Positions 23,918-36,345 of a DNA stretch of 64,000 nucleotides are shown here, in pieces. This DNA comes from Strongyloides papillosus. Lineage: Eukaryota > Nematoda > Chromadorea > Rhabditida > Strongyloididae. Where the stretch lies: positions 248,001-312,000 of the forward strand of contig SRSI01000068.1 of assembly GCA_005656395.1 (NCBI GenBank). The letters are read 5' to 3'. Position numbers and translations under genes: made by a program. Position 1 is the first letter of the stretch. Every line of letters begins with the position of its first letter. A model generated the notes under the pieces. The model was not told the origin of the DNA, ran no database searches, and worked only from the letters and a program-made list of their open reading frames with translations.

Positions 23918-24488
23918 TTATTCATCCATTCCTGGAGGTAAGATCATTTGATCTACATCTGCAAAAAAATAAGATAAAAACAATAATTTTGTGATTAATT
24001 ATAAAAAATACTTACAAGCTTCACTAATCAATCTATCTAATATTAAACCTATAAATCCATCCTTTTCCTGTCTTGGTTTTGAAAAATACCAACCCATATG
24101 TTTTCTACATTTTCTACATAAACAAATAGTCCATTGGTAATTAGGGTACCATGTTGCTTCAAAACTAGGATCACCATGATACATCAATGTTGCTCCATTA
24201 ACAATCATAACATCAAACTCCTCATTTGCTGGATTGATAAATTTTTGTATCGTTGCATTTACACCAACAACATTCTGTATATACTCTCCACTATTTAATG
24301 GACTATTTTTATGGATTATAGCTCGATCATTAGTAATTAAACTACCACAACTTCGACACAATAAATTGTTTCCATAAGTACGTACTAAAAAAAACAAATA
24401 TAATAGTATTCCCCAAAAACATACCAGTATTAATAATAATAAGCCAGAGTAAGCAAAAGATAATCCTGAACACCAAAATATATTTCAT
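23918..24488 (-). CDS. Secreted single-domain CULT protein (cereblon-type ligand-binding domain)
   Basis: Exons are 24425-24488, 24016-24384 and 23918-23958; phases close to 157 residues. The first exon encodes a signal peptide (MKYILVFRIIFCLLWLIII). The rest is a CULT domain. It has two zinc-binding pairs, CRSC and CRKC. It also has three tryptophans with spacing 6 and 14 (TWYPNYQW, then GWYF), the same spacing as the Trp cage that binds thalidomide and uridine in human cereblon (W380, W386, W400). The residue corresponding to human H378 is Ala. Lon-like and DDB1-binding parts are absent, so it is not an E3 substrate receptor. Secreted lone CULT domains are known in other eukaryotes, with unclear function. 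Binding of a small cyclic imide or nucleoside-like ligand outside the cell is inferred. Confidence 0.88.
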
Positions 24489-24837
24489 TTCAATGTTCCT
24501 GCATTAATCTACTACATTGAAAATATTTAAGGTCAACGTGATATCAATAATATTTACAGGGGTGCGTTTTAAGACAACTAATAAATTGATGCCATCCTAC
24601 GTTACTATGGATAAAATATCACTTTAGAAATTTTGTTATAAGTAATATAATTAACACTTTATTTTGTCAAAAAGAAAATTAATTAATGGTTAACATATAT
24701 TAGAAAAAATTTCTTTTAAATGTTAATGTATTTTAATTATTCACAAATAAGTTTTGTTAAAATAATTATTCAAATTCAAAATAAATTTACAATAAACAAT
24801 AATAATATACATATATTTAATTGAAAATAAAAAAAAA
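24489..24837. other. Short intergenic gap
   Basis: About 350 bases of AT-rich DNA lie upstream of the CULT gene and downstream of the WD-repeat gene, both on the minus strand. Nothing else is recognised. Confidence 0.5.
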
Positions 24838-25815
24838 TTATGAATGGGGTGCCCACATAGATAAGTGAGAACCACCAACAGCCATCGTGAAATAGTCGTG
24901 ATTAAACACTATATTTGATATCGCATTTTGATATGTATTTTTCTCATAATACAAACATTCTCCAGTTATACAAGAGTACAGATTTATTTCATTCTTTGAA
25001 TTTCCAGTGATTATATATCTTCCACACGGAGTAAAATCCCATCCAAGAGGACTTGGTGTAGTGGCTCTATCAATAGCAATCTTACCCTTCTCCATGAGGT
25101 CGTAAGAATCTAACAAATGAACTGTATGTCCCTCCGTCATATATGTAACAAATTTCTCACATGGAGAAAACTTCATACTACACACATTTCCATATTTATC
25201 AGCATTGATATTTGACTGAGCGAAGTAAGTGTTTAAATTCCTGGCATCATAAAGATAAAATTGATTTTCGTAACATAGACATAACACACCATTTGACTCC
25301 ACGGTAACTCCAACAAAATCATTTTTACGGGTACCAGAATCAACAGGTTTTACCTGTACTGTTGGGTAATTAATACGAATATCCCATTGATTGAGGATAC
25401 CTTTCTTATCAGTTGAATAAAATTTCGTTGAACGCGGCATTTGGACAATTGTATTTATCTCATCATCACAACCAATAAATCGGGTTTTATATGCAAGTTT
25501 AAATAGATCAAAATGTAATATGTCATATGAATTGGTTTGTTCATTTCTTTTAGTTGTACCATGGATACCGTCTAAATCTGTGGCAAAGAATTTTGGGCAA
25601 CAAGCTCCACTTTTACTGATATCGAGAGAGTATTCTTTGTTAAATGTTAATACATTATAAATATCCAAAACTGTGTCTTTTGTGGATGCCATCAATAAAT
25701 TTCCTTTATCCGAAAAATCTAAACCGTTTATATTGCTTTTGGTATATGAGACAGTTTTTAAAGGTTTAAGTTTTTTTAACGTCGGAAGATTCATCTGAGC
25801 TGTGTTAGAACTCAT
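24838..25815 (-). CDS. WDR82/SWD2-like WD-repeat protein
   Basis: A single exon encodes 325 residues and starts with the ATG at 25815. The chain fits a seven-bladed beta-propeller: INGLDFSDKGNLLMASTKD, INTIVQMPRSTKFYSTDKKG, WDIR, LGWDFTPCGRYIITGNSKN and a final MAVGGSHLSMWAPHS. Blade layout, length and the FxMAxxxSxxxxWxP-like end match WDR82/Swd2, a subunit of the Set1 H3K4 methyltransferase complex and of the PNUTS-PP1 phosphatase complex that acts on RNA polymerase II. Sequence is strongly diverged from animal WDR82, and nematodes keep more than one SWD2 paralogue, so which copy this is cannot be told. Absence of introns could mean a retrocopy origin. Confidence 0.7.
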   Translation of the reverse strand: MSSNTAQMNLPTLKKLKPLKTVSYTKSNINGLDFSDKGNLLMASTKDTVLDIYNVLTFNKEYSLDISKSGACCPKFFATDLDGIHGTTKRNEQTNSYDILHFDLFKLAYKTRFIGCDDEINTIVQMPRSTKFYSTDKKGILNQWDIRINYPTVQVKPVDSGTRKNDFVGVTVESNGVLCLCYENQFYLYDARNLNTYFAQSNINADKYGNVCSMKFSPCEKFVTYMTEGHTVHLLDSYDLMEKGKIAIDRATTPSPLGWDFTPCGRYIITGNSKNEINLYSCITGECLYYEKNTYQNAISNIVFNHDYFTMAVGGSHLSMWAPHS

Positions 25816-28800
25816 TTTTAAGAAAGGTTATTAATAAATATAAACTACAGCAACAGATAAATTTCAACGCTCAAAAAGAATATCTTTAGATTTATGACTT
25901 TGATATAAGTTGGTAAAGTGTTTCGTTTGGTAGGCGTAATTCTCTTAAAGAATACCTCATTTATTTTGTTTATAAAATCTTTCCAAGACACTTCGTAAAT
26001 AATAATAATATTATTGTCTTATAACAAGTTTTTAAAAAATTTTATATAATAATCTGTGTAAAATAAAATATTTTTATTATTTGAAAAATAATTTATAAAA
26101 TCACGTCATTATATTCATAATTATCAACAAAAATAATTAGCATTTCATGAAGCACTTGCAGTTTCATGTTATAAAAACACAAAATTCACCTTCTAAATAC
26201 GAAATAAAATATTCTTAATGTGGTAAACAAATAGTATATGAAAGTTGAATTACTTCAATAATTCAAAATATTTTCAAAAAATTATATCTTGCTAATTAAA
26301 TTATAAAATTACGATTCCTACTTTGAAAATAGATTTGTTTTATAAATAATTTTTAAAAGTATAATTTTAAGTGGTAAATTATCTATTTTCAAATTCAACA
26401 TTCCTAAATTTTATGTGATTTCCTGTTAAAATTATTATCACACTGCATTCATGGTATTTGAAATACATTTATTTTAATAAATATATAATTTTGAACAAAA
26501 AATCCTAATTATGCTTATGTGAATTGTGCAATAAAACAGTGAATTGATATTATTTTGAGTGACATAATTTTTTAATTATTATTTGTTATAAATATACACA
26601 ATAATGGTTACAAAGTTGTGTTATTGTAAAATATACACAAAAATAAAATAAAGTTCATTACGTTAAAATATTTATTTAAAATTAAATCTGCATTTGTTAT
26701 ACGATTTTGTTTATTGTCAAGGTATGAAAAAAAAGAAAATGCGTAATGTAATATGATATAAAGAATTACAATAAAGAGGATATTTGATTTCACAGTTAAG
26801 TATAACATTTTTCAATTTAAAATTTTGTTTTAGGCAATTAAACCAATAATTAAATTTATCGGTAAATTTTAATTTAATTGCTTTTTTTTATAGACATGAT
26901 AGTTGGAGTTTAAAATATTAGTAAAATCTTTATTCTTATGATCATTGGTTTGGAAACTTTCAAACTTCTTAGGTGTGATTTTTATCACAGATTGTAAAAC
27001 TTTCAATCTGATAAAATATAGTTTATTTTTATATGCCTAATACTACGAATATGACGAATTGGTATTTGTCTTTTAACCATTTACTAGAAAAAATTTTTGA
27101 TTTTTTCTTATCTCTCTTTAGTTTTTCATCAAGTTTAAAAATCATTTATATCATGTTATTTTAGATTCATTTCCTTGTTTAAAAAGAAATTTATCTAAAT
27201 GATTAAATCTCTAGTTTAACTTTATTATTGTTAATGAAATAAAATGTTTGGGAATTTCAACATTTTTTATAAAATAAATTGACAATAGTTACCTGATGAT
27301 TATGATAAAAATTGTATTAATATGTTGTGTGGCCTTGATATAATATCAAAAGATTATTTTTAGTAAATAAATTTTGTTTCAGTTTTGATGCATGTATTAA
27401 TAAGTATACCGTTACTATAAAAGAGACAAAGATTTATTTTGTCCTTCGTCATTAATTTGGTCCCCGAAGTCCATCTATAAGATTATTTACACCTCATTTC
27501 CATAAATACATTCAACAACTGTTGAGGAATGTTAGAGGTCATGAATAATTATCATTTAATGGATAAGGTGAGCGCATAAGTATAAGTTATTACATGTTGC
27601 AGAATGAGTAAATATTCCGTTACGGTATTAAACAAAATCAGTATCATTATGAGGATTTTAGTTTATGATTTACCTAAAATTACAATTAATAAAAATTTTA
27701 TTGGATGTACACTTATGATTATAAAAGTGTATTTAAAAAAAGTACCATTTTATTATTTTATATATTTTGTTCTTTTATTATTATTTAATTTTTGCTAATC
27801 ATGCCTTTTAATGATTGAATTTTCAATAATAAACATTCATTTGCCTCTATCAATTAAATATAGTCATATTAAAATCCACTTGATATAATTGTTCTTGCAA
27901 GTCGTCACTCATCCTCGTATAGACCATTGAATCGCCAACAACTTTTTTCAATTATGTTAAAGTATTTGTTCCTTTTATAAAACATGATTATTATAATGAT
28001 TGAATTTGACTTTAGAAGACTTGATTATTATATCATTATTATATATTAATTTTAACATGATGTCTATCTTTTGTTTTGTCTTTATATGTATATAGTATAA
28101 AAACTTCATCATCGTTTCTTTATTTATCACTATTTTAATCCTTTTTATCTTAATTTAAGTGCCACATATTTAATTTAAGACTGGCACTGGACTAAATGAT
28201 GTTTTATTTATTACAATCGGGTCATCTAAGGTAAACAATATTCTTTTATAGAAATCTTCCTTATCATATCAATTACACAAAACATAATATCAATTAAACA
28301 TCTAGCTTATACAAATGTTCTAACTAATTCATGAGAAGAACATATAAACAATATCATTATAGAAAACATATTTGTATTATTCTGTCGTTTTTAGGTGAAC
28401 ACCATAATAATAACCAGCTTCATTTAGTTTTTATCGTTTTTAATCTAGAGTAATTATGGGCTTAGAACACCTGAATTAAGTGGACTTTATAGATATAATT
28501 ATATTTAAATCAATTCAATGCCATTGTTTGTTTCCGTTTTATGGAAGTAACAATTCAATCATTTTTATTTTTATATTTTTAAGCATGTAAAGACTCGGTA
28601 ATTTCAATAAACCTTATCACCTATTTTATTTCTTTCATATTATAATGCTTATACTACTTGAGAATAGTCAATCTCATTTTAAGGTACATCAAAATAAAAA
28701 TTTACCAAATAATACAGTTCATTTTATATCATTATTACTTTATCTGTTCTCGTTATTTAGTTACACTCCCTATATCTACTTTGATCTATTTAAGTCCCAT

Positions 28801-29243
28801 CTCTTAATAAATCTAAGTGTATCTAGCTCAAATAATTGATGGAGAACATACTTTAACAAGTCAAAAGTTTCGTTAACATAAAATAACTTCTTTAAAATTT
28901 TATTGAATATAATTCTATTTCCGCTTTTAATACCTTGAAATGTATTATTAATAATCTTAAAAATTAAAATTATGATATTTATTAAAAAAATCATGTTACA
29001 CAATGACAACAAAACACTTAAAAAATGAGTGTACAAATCGTGAATTTAATTATTTTATTTTTTTCGAAAGTATATTACAAACAATTGTCATATTATGACA
29101 AAAATAATTATTGTTTTTAAATTAATCTTATATAATTTAGACTCTCAGATATATATATTACTAGATTATATTTTTACAAAAATATTCAAAGTATATATTT
29201 TATTTTTTTTAACTTTTCTGGTATTCTAAATGTCTGTAAAATC
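25816..29243. other. Intergenic stretch, no gene seen
   Basis: This 3.4-kb AT-rich gap lies between the divergent WD-repeat gene and crumbs. The short open frames have no start context, splice signals or conserved motif. It probably includes the regulatory region of crumbs. Confidence 0.45.
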
Positions 29244-32200
29244 ATGAAGAATGTGATATTATTAATATTAATTTTCTCATGGAGTAAGTTAATTAGCGTA
29301 ATTTTCTCACACATAAATTACTACTTCCGACGTAAATATATTTATAAAAAATTGTTGTTTTAGAGAAGTTTGTGTTATCAGAAAAATTTTGTAATGCAAA
29401 TGTTTGTTTCAATGGAGGGACATGTGTTATAGATGAAGGAAATTTAACGTTTTCCTGCAAATGCCAAGATTCATTTTTCGGGACATTATGTGAAAAGAGT
29501 AATTTGTGTTCTTTAAACTGTGGTGAAAACGGAACATGTAAAAATGATTCTAATAACGAAGAGTATTGCGAATGTAAAACAGGTTTTGAAGGATCATTGT
29601 GTGATCAAGAAATAAATCCCTGTACCAATAATAAATGTAGTGAAAATTCTACTTGTATGGCAGAAGGCAACCAATATATATGTAATTGCAATAATGGGTG
29701 GTATGGAGAATTTTGTGAATTGGATGTTGATGAATGTGAATTCGAACCTTGTAAAAATAATGGTACTTGTATCAATCTTGAAGGAGCATATAAATGTGAA
29801 TGTTTAAAAGGATTTACTGGAGATGTATGTGAAACAGAAGAAAAAGGTGAATGTGTTTGTGAGAATCCTTTACATGTATGTTCAAAAGATGATAAAGGTA
29901 ATATAGAATGCAAATGTGAAAGAGAAAATTGTGATACTACCATTGAATCATGTATGACAAAAGAATGTCAAAATGGTGGTAATTGTGTAATTAATGATAC
30001 TAATAATCAAACATTTTGCATGTGTCCATCAAATTTTGAAGGAAATTTTTGTGAAAAATATACTGGAGCTTGTTTAGTTGAAGGGTAACAATTTATTTTT
30101 TTAATAATTTTGTAATTTTTTTAGTAATGAATGCAAAAAACAATGGAACATGTAGAATTTCACCTGCTGGAACATTTTGTGAATGTCCACAAAAATATTC
30201 TGGCAAATATTGTGAAGTATTAACCTTTAATTCGTTAAATACACCTCGACCAACACCCTTATCAGAGATATGTTCTGCAGATTATTGTAAAAATAATGGA
30301 AAATGCGTTGAGATTCGTGGAGCACCCCCAAAATGTGTGTGCTCCTATCCTTGGGCAGGTGACTTCTGTGAAATATCTATTTCAGAACCCGTTTCATCAT
30401 GTACCCCAAATTACTGTTTAAATGATGGAATTTGTTCAATAAAAGATAATGAAGCAGAATGTTCTTGTATACCTAATTTCATTGGTAAAAATTGTCAAAT
30501 TGAGTGTGACTGTAATGTAAATACAGAAGCTTGTATAGAAGATCCTACAAAGCCTAAAGGATATGTTTGCATTTCGGTAATAGATGATCCTACAAATGAA
30601 AAAAACAACAACCTTTATTCCTAACAACTCAAATTTAACTAATAATATAACAACTACTGATACTCTCATAACTACCACATCATTATCTGAACTAATGACC
30701 ATTAATACTACTGACATTTCTCGTACAACAATTTTACCACTTGATGTAAATGTAAGATTTTGTATATTGATGTTTCTTATGAATTATCACGACTATGTTA
30801 TTTAAGTACCATTCTATTGTCTAAATTTTAAACTGTTTCTTTTTTCAAGTGTATATTTAAAAATTATTTTTAGGTAGTAAAAAGTTGTAGTGAATGTCAA
30901 AATGAAAGTAAATGTAAGATAGCCGATGGTAGGAAAATTTGTCTTTGTCAAAAAAACTTTTCGGGATTGTATTGTGAAAAGAAAAGTGATTTATGTAGTA
31001 ATGTAGAATGTAAAGAAGGTCAAGTATGTAAAATTAAGAGGAATATTGGAGGAAAAGAAGAAACATTCTGCTCATGTTCAGATGGTTTCCATGGTGGTAA
31101 TTGTCTCCATGACTCAACTGTATCATTCAAAAATTCATCTTTATTTGTTTATCAGTCAAAAGACTTTGTCAGTGGATTAAGTCAGAATTTACCATATTCG
31201 TTAAGTCTTGAATTTAGAACCACCATTCCAGACGGTCTTTTAATATTAGGTGAAAACATCTTAGCACAAGTACAATATTATATATTTTTAAAAAATGGTA
31301 GATTAATTTTTCAATTACTCGAAACTCAATATGCAATTTTAAGTGACTTACAATTAAATGATGGTGAATGGTATCGAATTGAGATGAATAAAAATGAAAA
31401 TAACATTATTTTAGAAATTTTCGACTCTAATTATTATTGTTTAACTAAAAAAACATTCTCTGTACCACAATGGAATTTATTCACAACTAGATTGGGGAAA
31501 AAAGTATTTAGTGGTAAAAAATCACCAAATCACTATGTTGGTTGTATAAGAAATCTCAAAATTGGTAATGAAAATATCAATTTAATGGATTCAACAAAAT
31601 CTCTTGACATAAAAGCAGGGTGCAAAAAAATTGACCAATGTCTAGATAAACCATGTCAAAATGGAGCTGATTGTCATGATTTATGGGATCATTTTACTTG
31701 TCAATGCCATAGGCCATTCTTACCACCATTTTGCATTAAAGCATTTCCGGAAGTCACATTTGGTCATGATGATAAGCCAACAATGATTAAATATTCTGTT
31801 AGTTCAAATGACTCAGATTCAGTCAAACAATCAACTGATATAAGTTTTATTTTACAAACAATTGATGACAATTCAAATATTATGTATATTGGGGAGAATG
31901 GCGATGAAGATGTGGGAACGTTTATATCTATAGAAATGATAAATGGTAAACTTGGTGTTCGTTCTCGATTAGGTGGAAAACAAATCTTTTCAAAAATAGG
32001 TACCAATAATATTAACAAAAATGGTTCACATGTAATAGAAATTTTAAGAGAAAATAATAATATTCAAGCTATTATTGATAACACACCAGAATTTACATTA
32101 TCTGTAGATCGACCATTTTCTCATCCTTTATTAGTTGATAGTATCGTCATTGGAGATGATTCCGAAGTTAGAAATGAAGCTTATACTAATAAAGGCCAAC

Positions 32201-34734
32201 TTCTTAAAGCGGCCTTACAAGATTTAAGAATAAATGACAAAATTATTCTCCTCCAAGATTCACTATTAGACGATACTGATGTAGATGTTTTTGGTAAAAA
32301 AATCTTTGAACAAAATTTATTACAGGGTAAAGTAAGTGATGATATTTGCGAGAAAAAGAATCCCTGTATAAATGGGAAATGTCAAAATACATTTAATGAT
32401 TATAAATGTTTATGTAAAGATGGTTGGACTGGTAAAAATTGTAGTTATGAAAATTACTGTCTTACTAATAAATGTACCAAAGGTACAAAATGTTTATCAA
32501 CAAATCCTGGTTTCATTTGCCATGGTCCCACAACATTTTTCAACACATCACAAAGCTTATTTAAATTAAATATTCCAGAAAATTTAGAAGTCGAAAAAGA
32601 CGATAATTTAAAAATTGAAATAGAATTTAGAACAACCAAAATTAATGGACACATTGGTACACTATCATACTCAAATAAATCTTTATCCATATCTATAAGT
32701 AATGGAATCATTGTTATCATCCAAAATAATACTGATCATGAATTTAGAGAGAGTATCAATTACCATATATCAGATGGATATTCACATATCATAAAGGTTG
32801 AGGAAAATGAAAATGGATTATATGGATATGTTGATCAATTTTTTGATACACAAATTGGAGGAAGTTTTAAAATTAGTGAATTCCTTCTCGATAATACATC
32901 ACAAGTTAATTTTGGCTTCTCCTCAACATTAGGCTCATTTTCTGGGTGTATTAATTATATTACTATTGGATCATTACCACCAATATCATTTGTCATTAAT
33001 AACAATTCAACAAAAAGTTTAGAAAAATCACATTTCTTTAAACCTATTACTGTTGAAAATGTTAAGCATAATCAATGTAAAGCATTTGATATATGTTCAA
33101 CTTCATCATGTAAAAATGGTGGAAAATGCATACCAGATCCATTAGGCTTATCTTACACGTGTAAATGTCAAGATGGTTTTATTGGTAATTACTGCGAAGA
33201 AAAACCAAAAGTATGTTTATCAAATGACAATTATTGTCAACCAAATGGAAATTGCTATGATAATGGTTTAAAAAAGTTTTGTCAATGTAAAGAGGGATAC
33301 AAAGGTGAAAGATGTGAAATAGAAATAAATGGTTGCGATACTAATCCATGTTTAAATGGTGCAGAATGTGAAAATTTACAACACGGAAAATACTTATGTA
33401 AATGCATTCATAATTATATTGGTAAAAATTGTCAGGTATTAAAAAATTCAACATGTTCATCAAACCCTTGTGAAAAAGGTAAATGTACTGATTTGTCAGA
33501 ATCATCATTTGAGTGTTCATGTAATGATGGAATAGAAGGTGTACTATGTGATACGGAAATAAATTATTGTATTGATAATCCATGTAAGAATGGTGGATTA
33601 TGTGTTAATGAGGCGAAAAATTTTAAATGTCAATGTAAAGAAGGGTATGGGGGTAATGATTGTTCAGAATTTGTTGATAAATGTAAAACTGAGAACCCTT
33701 GTATTCATGGGAAATGCAAAAATATTTGGAACGGATTCCAGTGTCAATGTGAAAAAGGATGGACAGGAGAGAAATGTGATATTGATATTAATGAATGTAA
33801 TGATATGCCTTGCTGGCACAATTCGTTATGTCACAATAATAATGGTAATTATTCTTGTGAGTGTAGTAATTTCTACCTTGGTGATACATGTAACATACCA
33901 GGTAGTTGTTTATCCAATTCTTGTGGTTATGGTGATTGTCGTCAGATAACAAAAGATAAACATGAATGTTTATGTCATGAAGGCTTCAAAGGCGATAACT
34001 GTTCAATTCAAATAGACTATTGTGGAAATAATCCATGCTTAAATGGTGGAACATGCCAAAATATAATTGGTGGTTATGAATGTCATTGTCTACCAGGATT
34101 TGGTAAGAAAGATTGTTCTGAAGATATAAATGAATGTGAATCAGAACCATGTAAAAATAATGGTAAATGTACTGACAGAATTAATGGTTTTGATTGTGAT
34201 TGTAAAGGTACTGGTTATAGAGGTTTAACTTGTCAAGAAGATATAAATGAATGTATTGATGTTAAAGGCAGTTGTGTTAATGGAATTTGTGAAAACCTCA
34301 ACGGTGGATATCGATGTGACTGTAAAAAGGGATATATTGGACAGAAATGTAATCATCTTGATCCTTGTATCAATAATAACACTACAATCCAATTATGTAT
34401 AAATGGTGCTTGTGTCAATCCTCATGTGGTATCATATGATAATGGAACTGAGATTGTAACACATGATTGCCAATGTCATGATGGTTTTGAAGGATTATTA
34501 TGTAATAAAAAATCAGAAAAATTTGGAGATCTACCTTTACCATACATTATAAGTATTTTAATTGTATTATTTCTTGTTGTATTTATTTTACTATCAGCCC
34601 TTTGCTGCTTTATTTGTAAGGCAAAAAGAACATATCATGGACATTACAGTCCTTCTACTCAAGAGAATATTGGTTCAAAATTGCATATGAATTCAATGAC
34701 ATTAAAACGTGGTCCTCCCGAGAGGTTGATTTAA
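29244..34734 (+). CDS. crb-1: Crumbs apical polarity transmembrane protein (two single-base frame breaks)
   Basis: Exons are 29244-29283, 29364-30084, 30125-30751 and 30874-34734. They encode a signal peptide, about 27 EGF-like modules, three laminin-G domains (about 31110-31620, 31740-32250, 32535-33060), one transmembrane helix (34538-34620) and a 38-residue tail. The tail has the FERM-binding RTYHGHYSPS and ends in ERLI, the PDZ-binding end of all Crumbs proteins that recruits Stardust/PALS1 and PAR-6. The protein sets apical membrane identity and junctions in epithelia. Exon 3 is broken twice: at the A6 run 30135-30140 and at the A7 run 30599-30605. Dropping one A in each restores EGF cysteine spacing, a Thr-rich linker and the exon phases, giving about 1748 residues. 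Assembly error or recent inactivation both fit; the long intact remainder favours error. Confidence 0.93.
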
Positions 34735-35328
34735 TTTAAAAACTGTATTATTATATAATACATTTTTAAATGATAGTACTTTTGTTAATTACTTAATGGA
34801 CAGAAAAGTTTATATAGATATCATGACGGGTTAAAAATGTTTTTTAAATTTATTATATAAATTTCTAATTACTTTTATATATTTTTAAGATTTTAATTTA
34901 TTTTTTCAAATTTCTACTCTTCATTTTAATGACATATATATTTAATATATATATTAAAATATTAATGAAGCACTCCTTTTTCATGAAATTGGAGAAAATT
35001 ATAAATATTTTTAATTAGAATAAACTATTACATCTTCAAAAGTTCATTTAACGTAATACTTACTTAGAAAATCATTTTGAAAAATTAATTTCGGTACAAT
35101 GGATTAAAACAATTCTGTTTTTTTTTAATAATTTTACCTATTAAAGTTTATTATTAAGTAAAAATAATTATAGGTGGAGATATAATATATTTTTATTACG
35201 TTGCTGGACTCATTTTATTTACTTTCGTTTATTCATTTTAAAAAATTTTATTCTTCTTCTATTGCTACTTTTGTAGAGCATAACAATTGTATTCTTTTTT
35301 TACTATACTTCTTTAAGTTTTATAGAAA
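34735..35328. other. Intergenic gap
   Basis: About 600 AT-rich bases contain the crumbs 3' end and the upstream region of the next gene. Nothing further is recognised. Confidence 0.5.
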
Positions 35329-35928
35329 ATGATTAACATTTTCTACGTTACTCTATTTTGCTTGTTAATTTGTAGCGACTTATGTGTGAATGGAGAGCTT
35401 AGTGATGGTAACTACAAATTTAAGGGTAAGAATTCCATTGATAACTTATTTAATACAGATCAACTGGCTGGAGATTTTTATTCAAATAACTTTTTAAGAA
35501 ATGATGTTTTATTAGAAAAAGACAATCCTTCTCCTGTAAATAATGTTGGAAATAAATTTGATTCAAGATCTATGGTCGAGAAAAGACAAATGAAAAACTC
35601 AATTATGAATAATAAAAAAGGTGAACCTTATACATTACCTACCATGAATCAAAATCAAAAACCAAATATTAAAGGATTAACTTCTAAATATAATACAGCA
35701 ATGACAATCGAATGTTTATTTTCCGTTAAGAATTGCATGTCTATGATGACAGATGTAAATAATAATAAGTTCGATAGATACAAAATACCTTATGAAAGAA
35801 ATTATCCAAAACTAGACTACTACTCCCACTCCCCTCATTTAACGCCATGGATAAGTAAAAAAGAACCAAGAGATGTATTGCTTAAAAAAATGTATGAAAA
35901 AGTATATGGTAAAGGGTACTTGTCTTAA
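35329..35928 (+). CDS. Secreted protein or peptide precursor of unknown family
   Basis: A single exon encodes 199 residues. The start MINIFYVTLFCLLICSDLCV is a signal peptide. The body is hydrophilic, Asn/Lys-rich, and has dibasic sites (VEKRQ, NNKKG, SKKEP) that prohormone convertases could cut. After the leader the only two cysteines lie in MTIECLFSVKNCMSMM with six residues between them, the same spacing as the disulfide ring of arthropod C-type allatostatins. A C-terminal conserved-looking stretch is rich in Tyr and Pro. Function as a neuropeptide precursor is inference, and a general secreted protein is equally possible. Confidence 0.6.
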   Translation: MINIFYVTLFCLLICSDLCVNGELSDGNYKFKGKNSIDNLFNTDQLAGDFYSNNFLRNDVLLEKDNPSPVNNVGNKFDSRSMVEKRQMKNSIMNNKKGEPYTLPTMNQNQKPNIKGLTSKYNTAMTIECLFSVKNCMSMMTDVNNNKFDRYKIPYERNYPKLDYYSHSPHLTPWISKKEPRDVLLKKMYEKVYGKGYLS

Positions 35929-36255
35929 AATACAATTTTATTATGGCCAATTTTAAGTTGATTATCTAAATATTATTTTAACAACAGTATAGCATGCTAT
36001 ATGACAAAAAAAGAAAATTAAAAGCTATTAATGTCTTCTAAATAAATATTTTATATAAAATTTTTAATTACATTATTACAGGATAGAGAAATAATAAAAA
36101 GATAATTGTCACTTTTAATAATTAATAGAAATATATAATTTTATATTAATTACAAAAACCACTTAATAATGCGTGGTCGTTTAGATACAAAAATGACGAT
36201 ATAAATAGCTGAATAAGTATAATATTATTCATAAATTTCTTTTCAATAAATCAGG

Positions 36256-36345
36256 ATGCTCCTTATTATACTAGGAACACTTATTATTTTCTACACTGGG
36301 CTTATTAGTTGGATGGTTCATGAAACTGAAACTTTCTACTTCTAA
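36256..36345 (+). CDS. Possible 29-residue membrane microprotein
   Basis: A 29-codon ORF starts MLLIILGTLIIFYTGLISWM and ends HETETFYF. One base before its ATG is an AG preceded by a pyrimidine-rich run, which would suit trans-splicing. It predicts a single membrane helix with a short acidic tail. The rest of 35929-36916 has no coding signal. It may be chance. Confidence 0.22.
   Translation: MLLIILGTLIIFYTGLISWMVHETETFYF

Noticed and set aside
27604..27798. ORF of 64 codons in the WDR82-crumbs gap
   Set aside because: Very AT-rich hydrophobic reading without splice signals or leader logic; expected by chance in this composition.
29605..29943. Minus-strand ORF of 112 codons inside crumbs
   Set aside because: It is the antisense shadow of EGF-coding sequence; its His/Ser/Leu-rich content mirrors the Cys/Asn/Gly codons on the plus strand.
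30577..30873. A single 297-nt intron that would remove crumbs frame break 2
   Set aside because: Not excluded, but the skipped sequence has Thr-rich coding character and its own in-phase donor at 30752, so I prefer the frame-break model.
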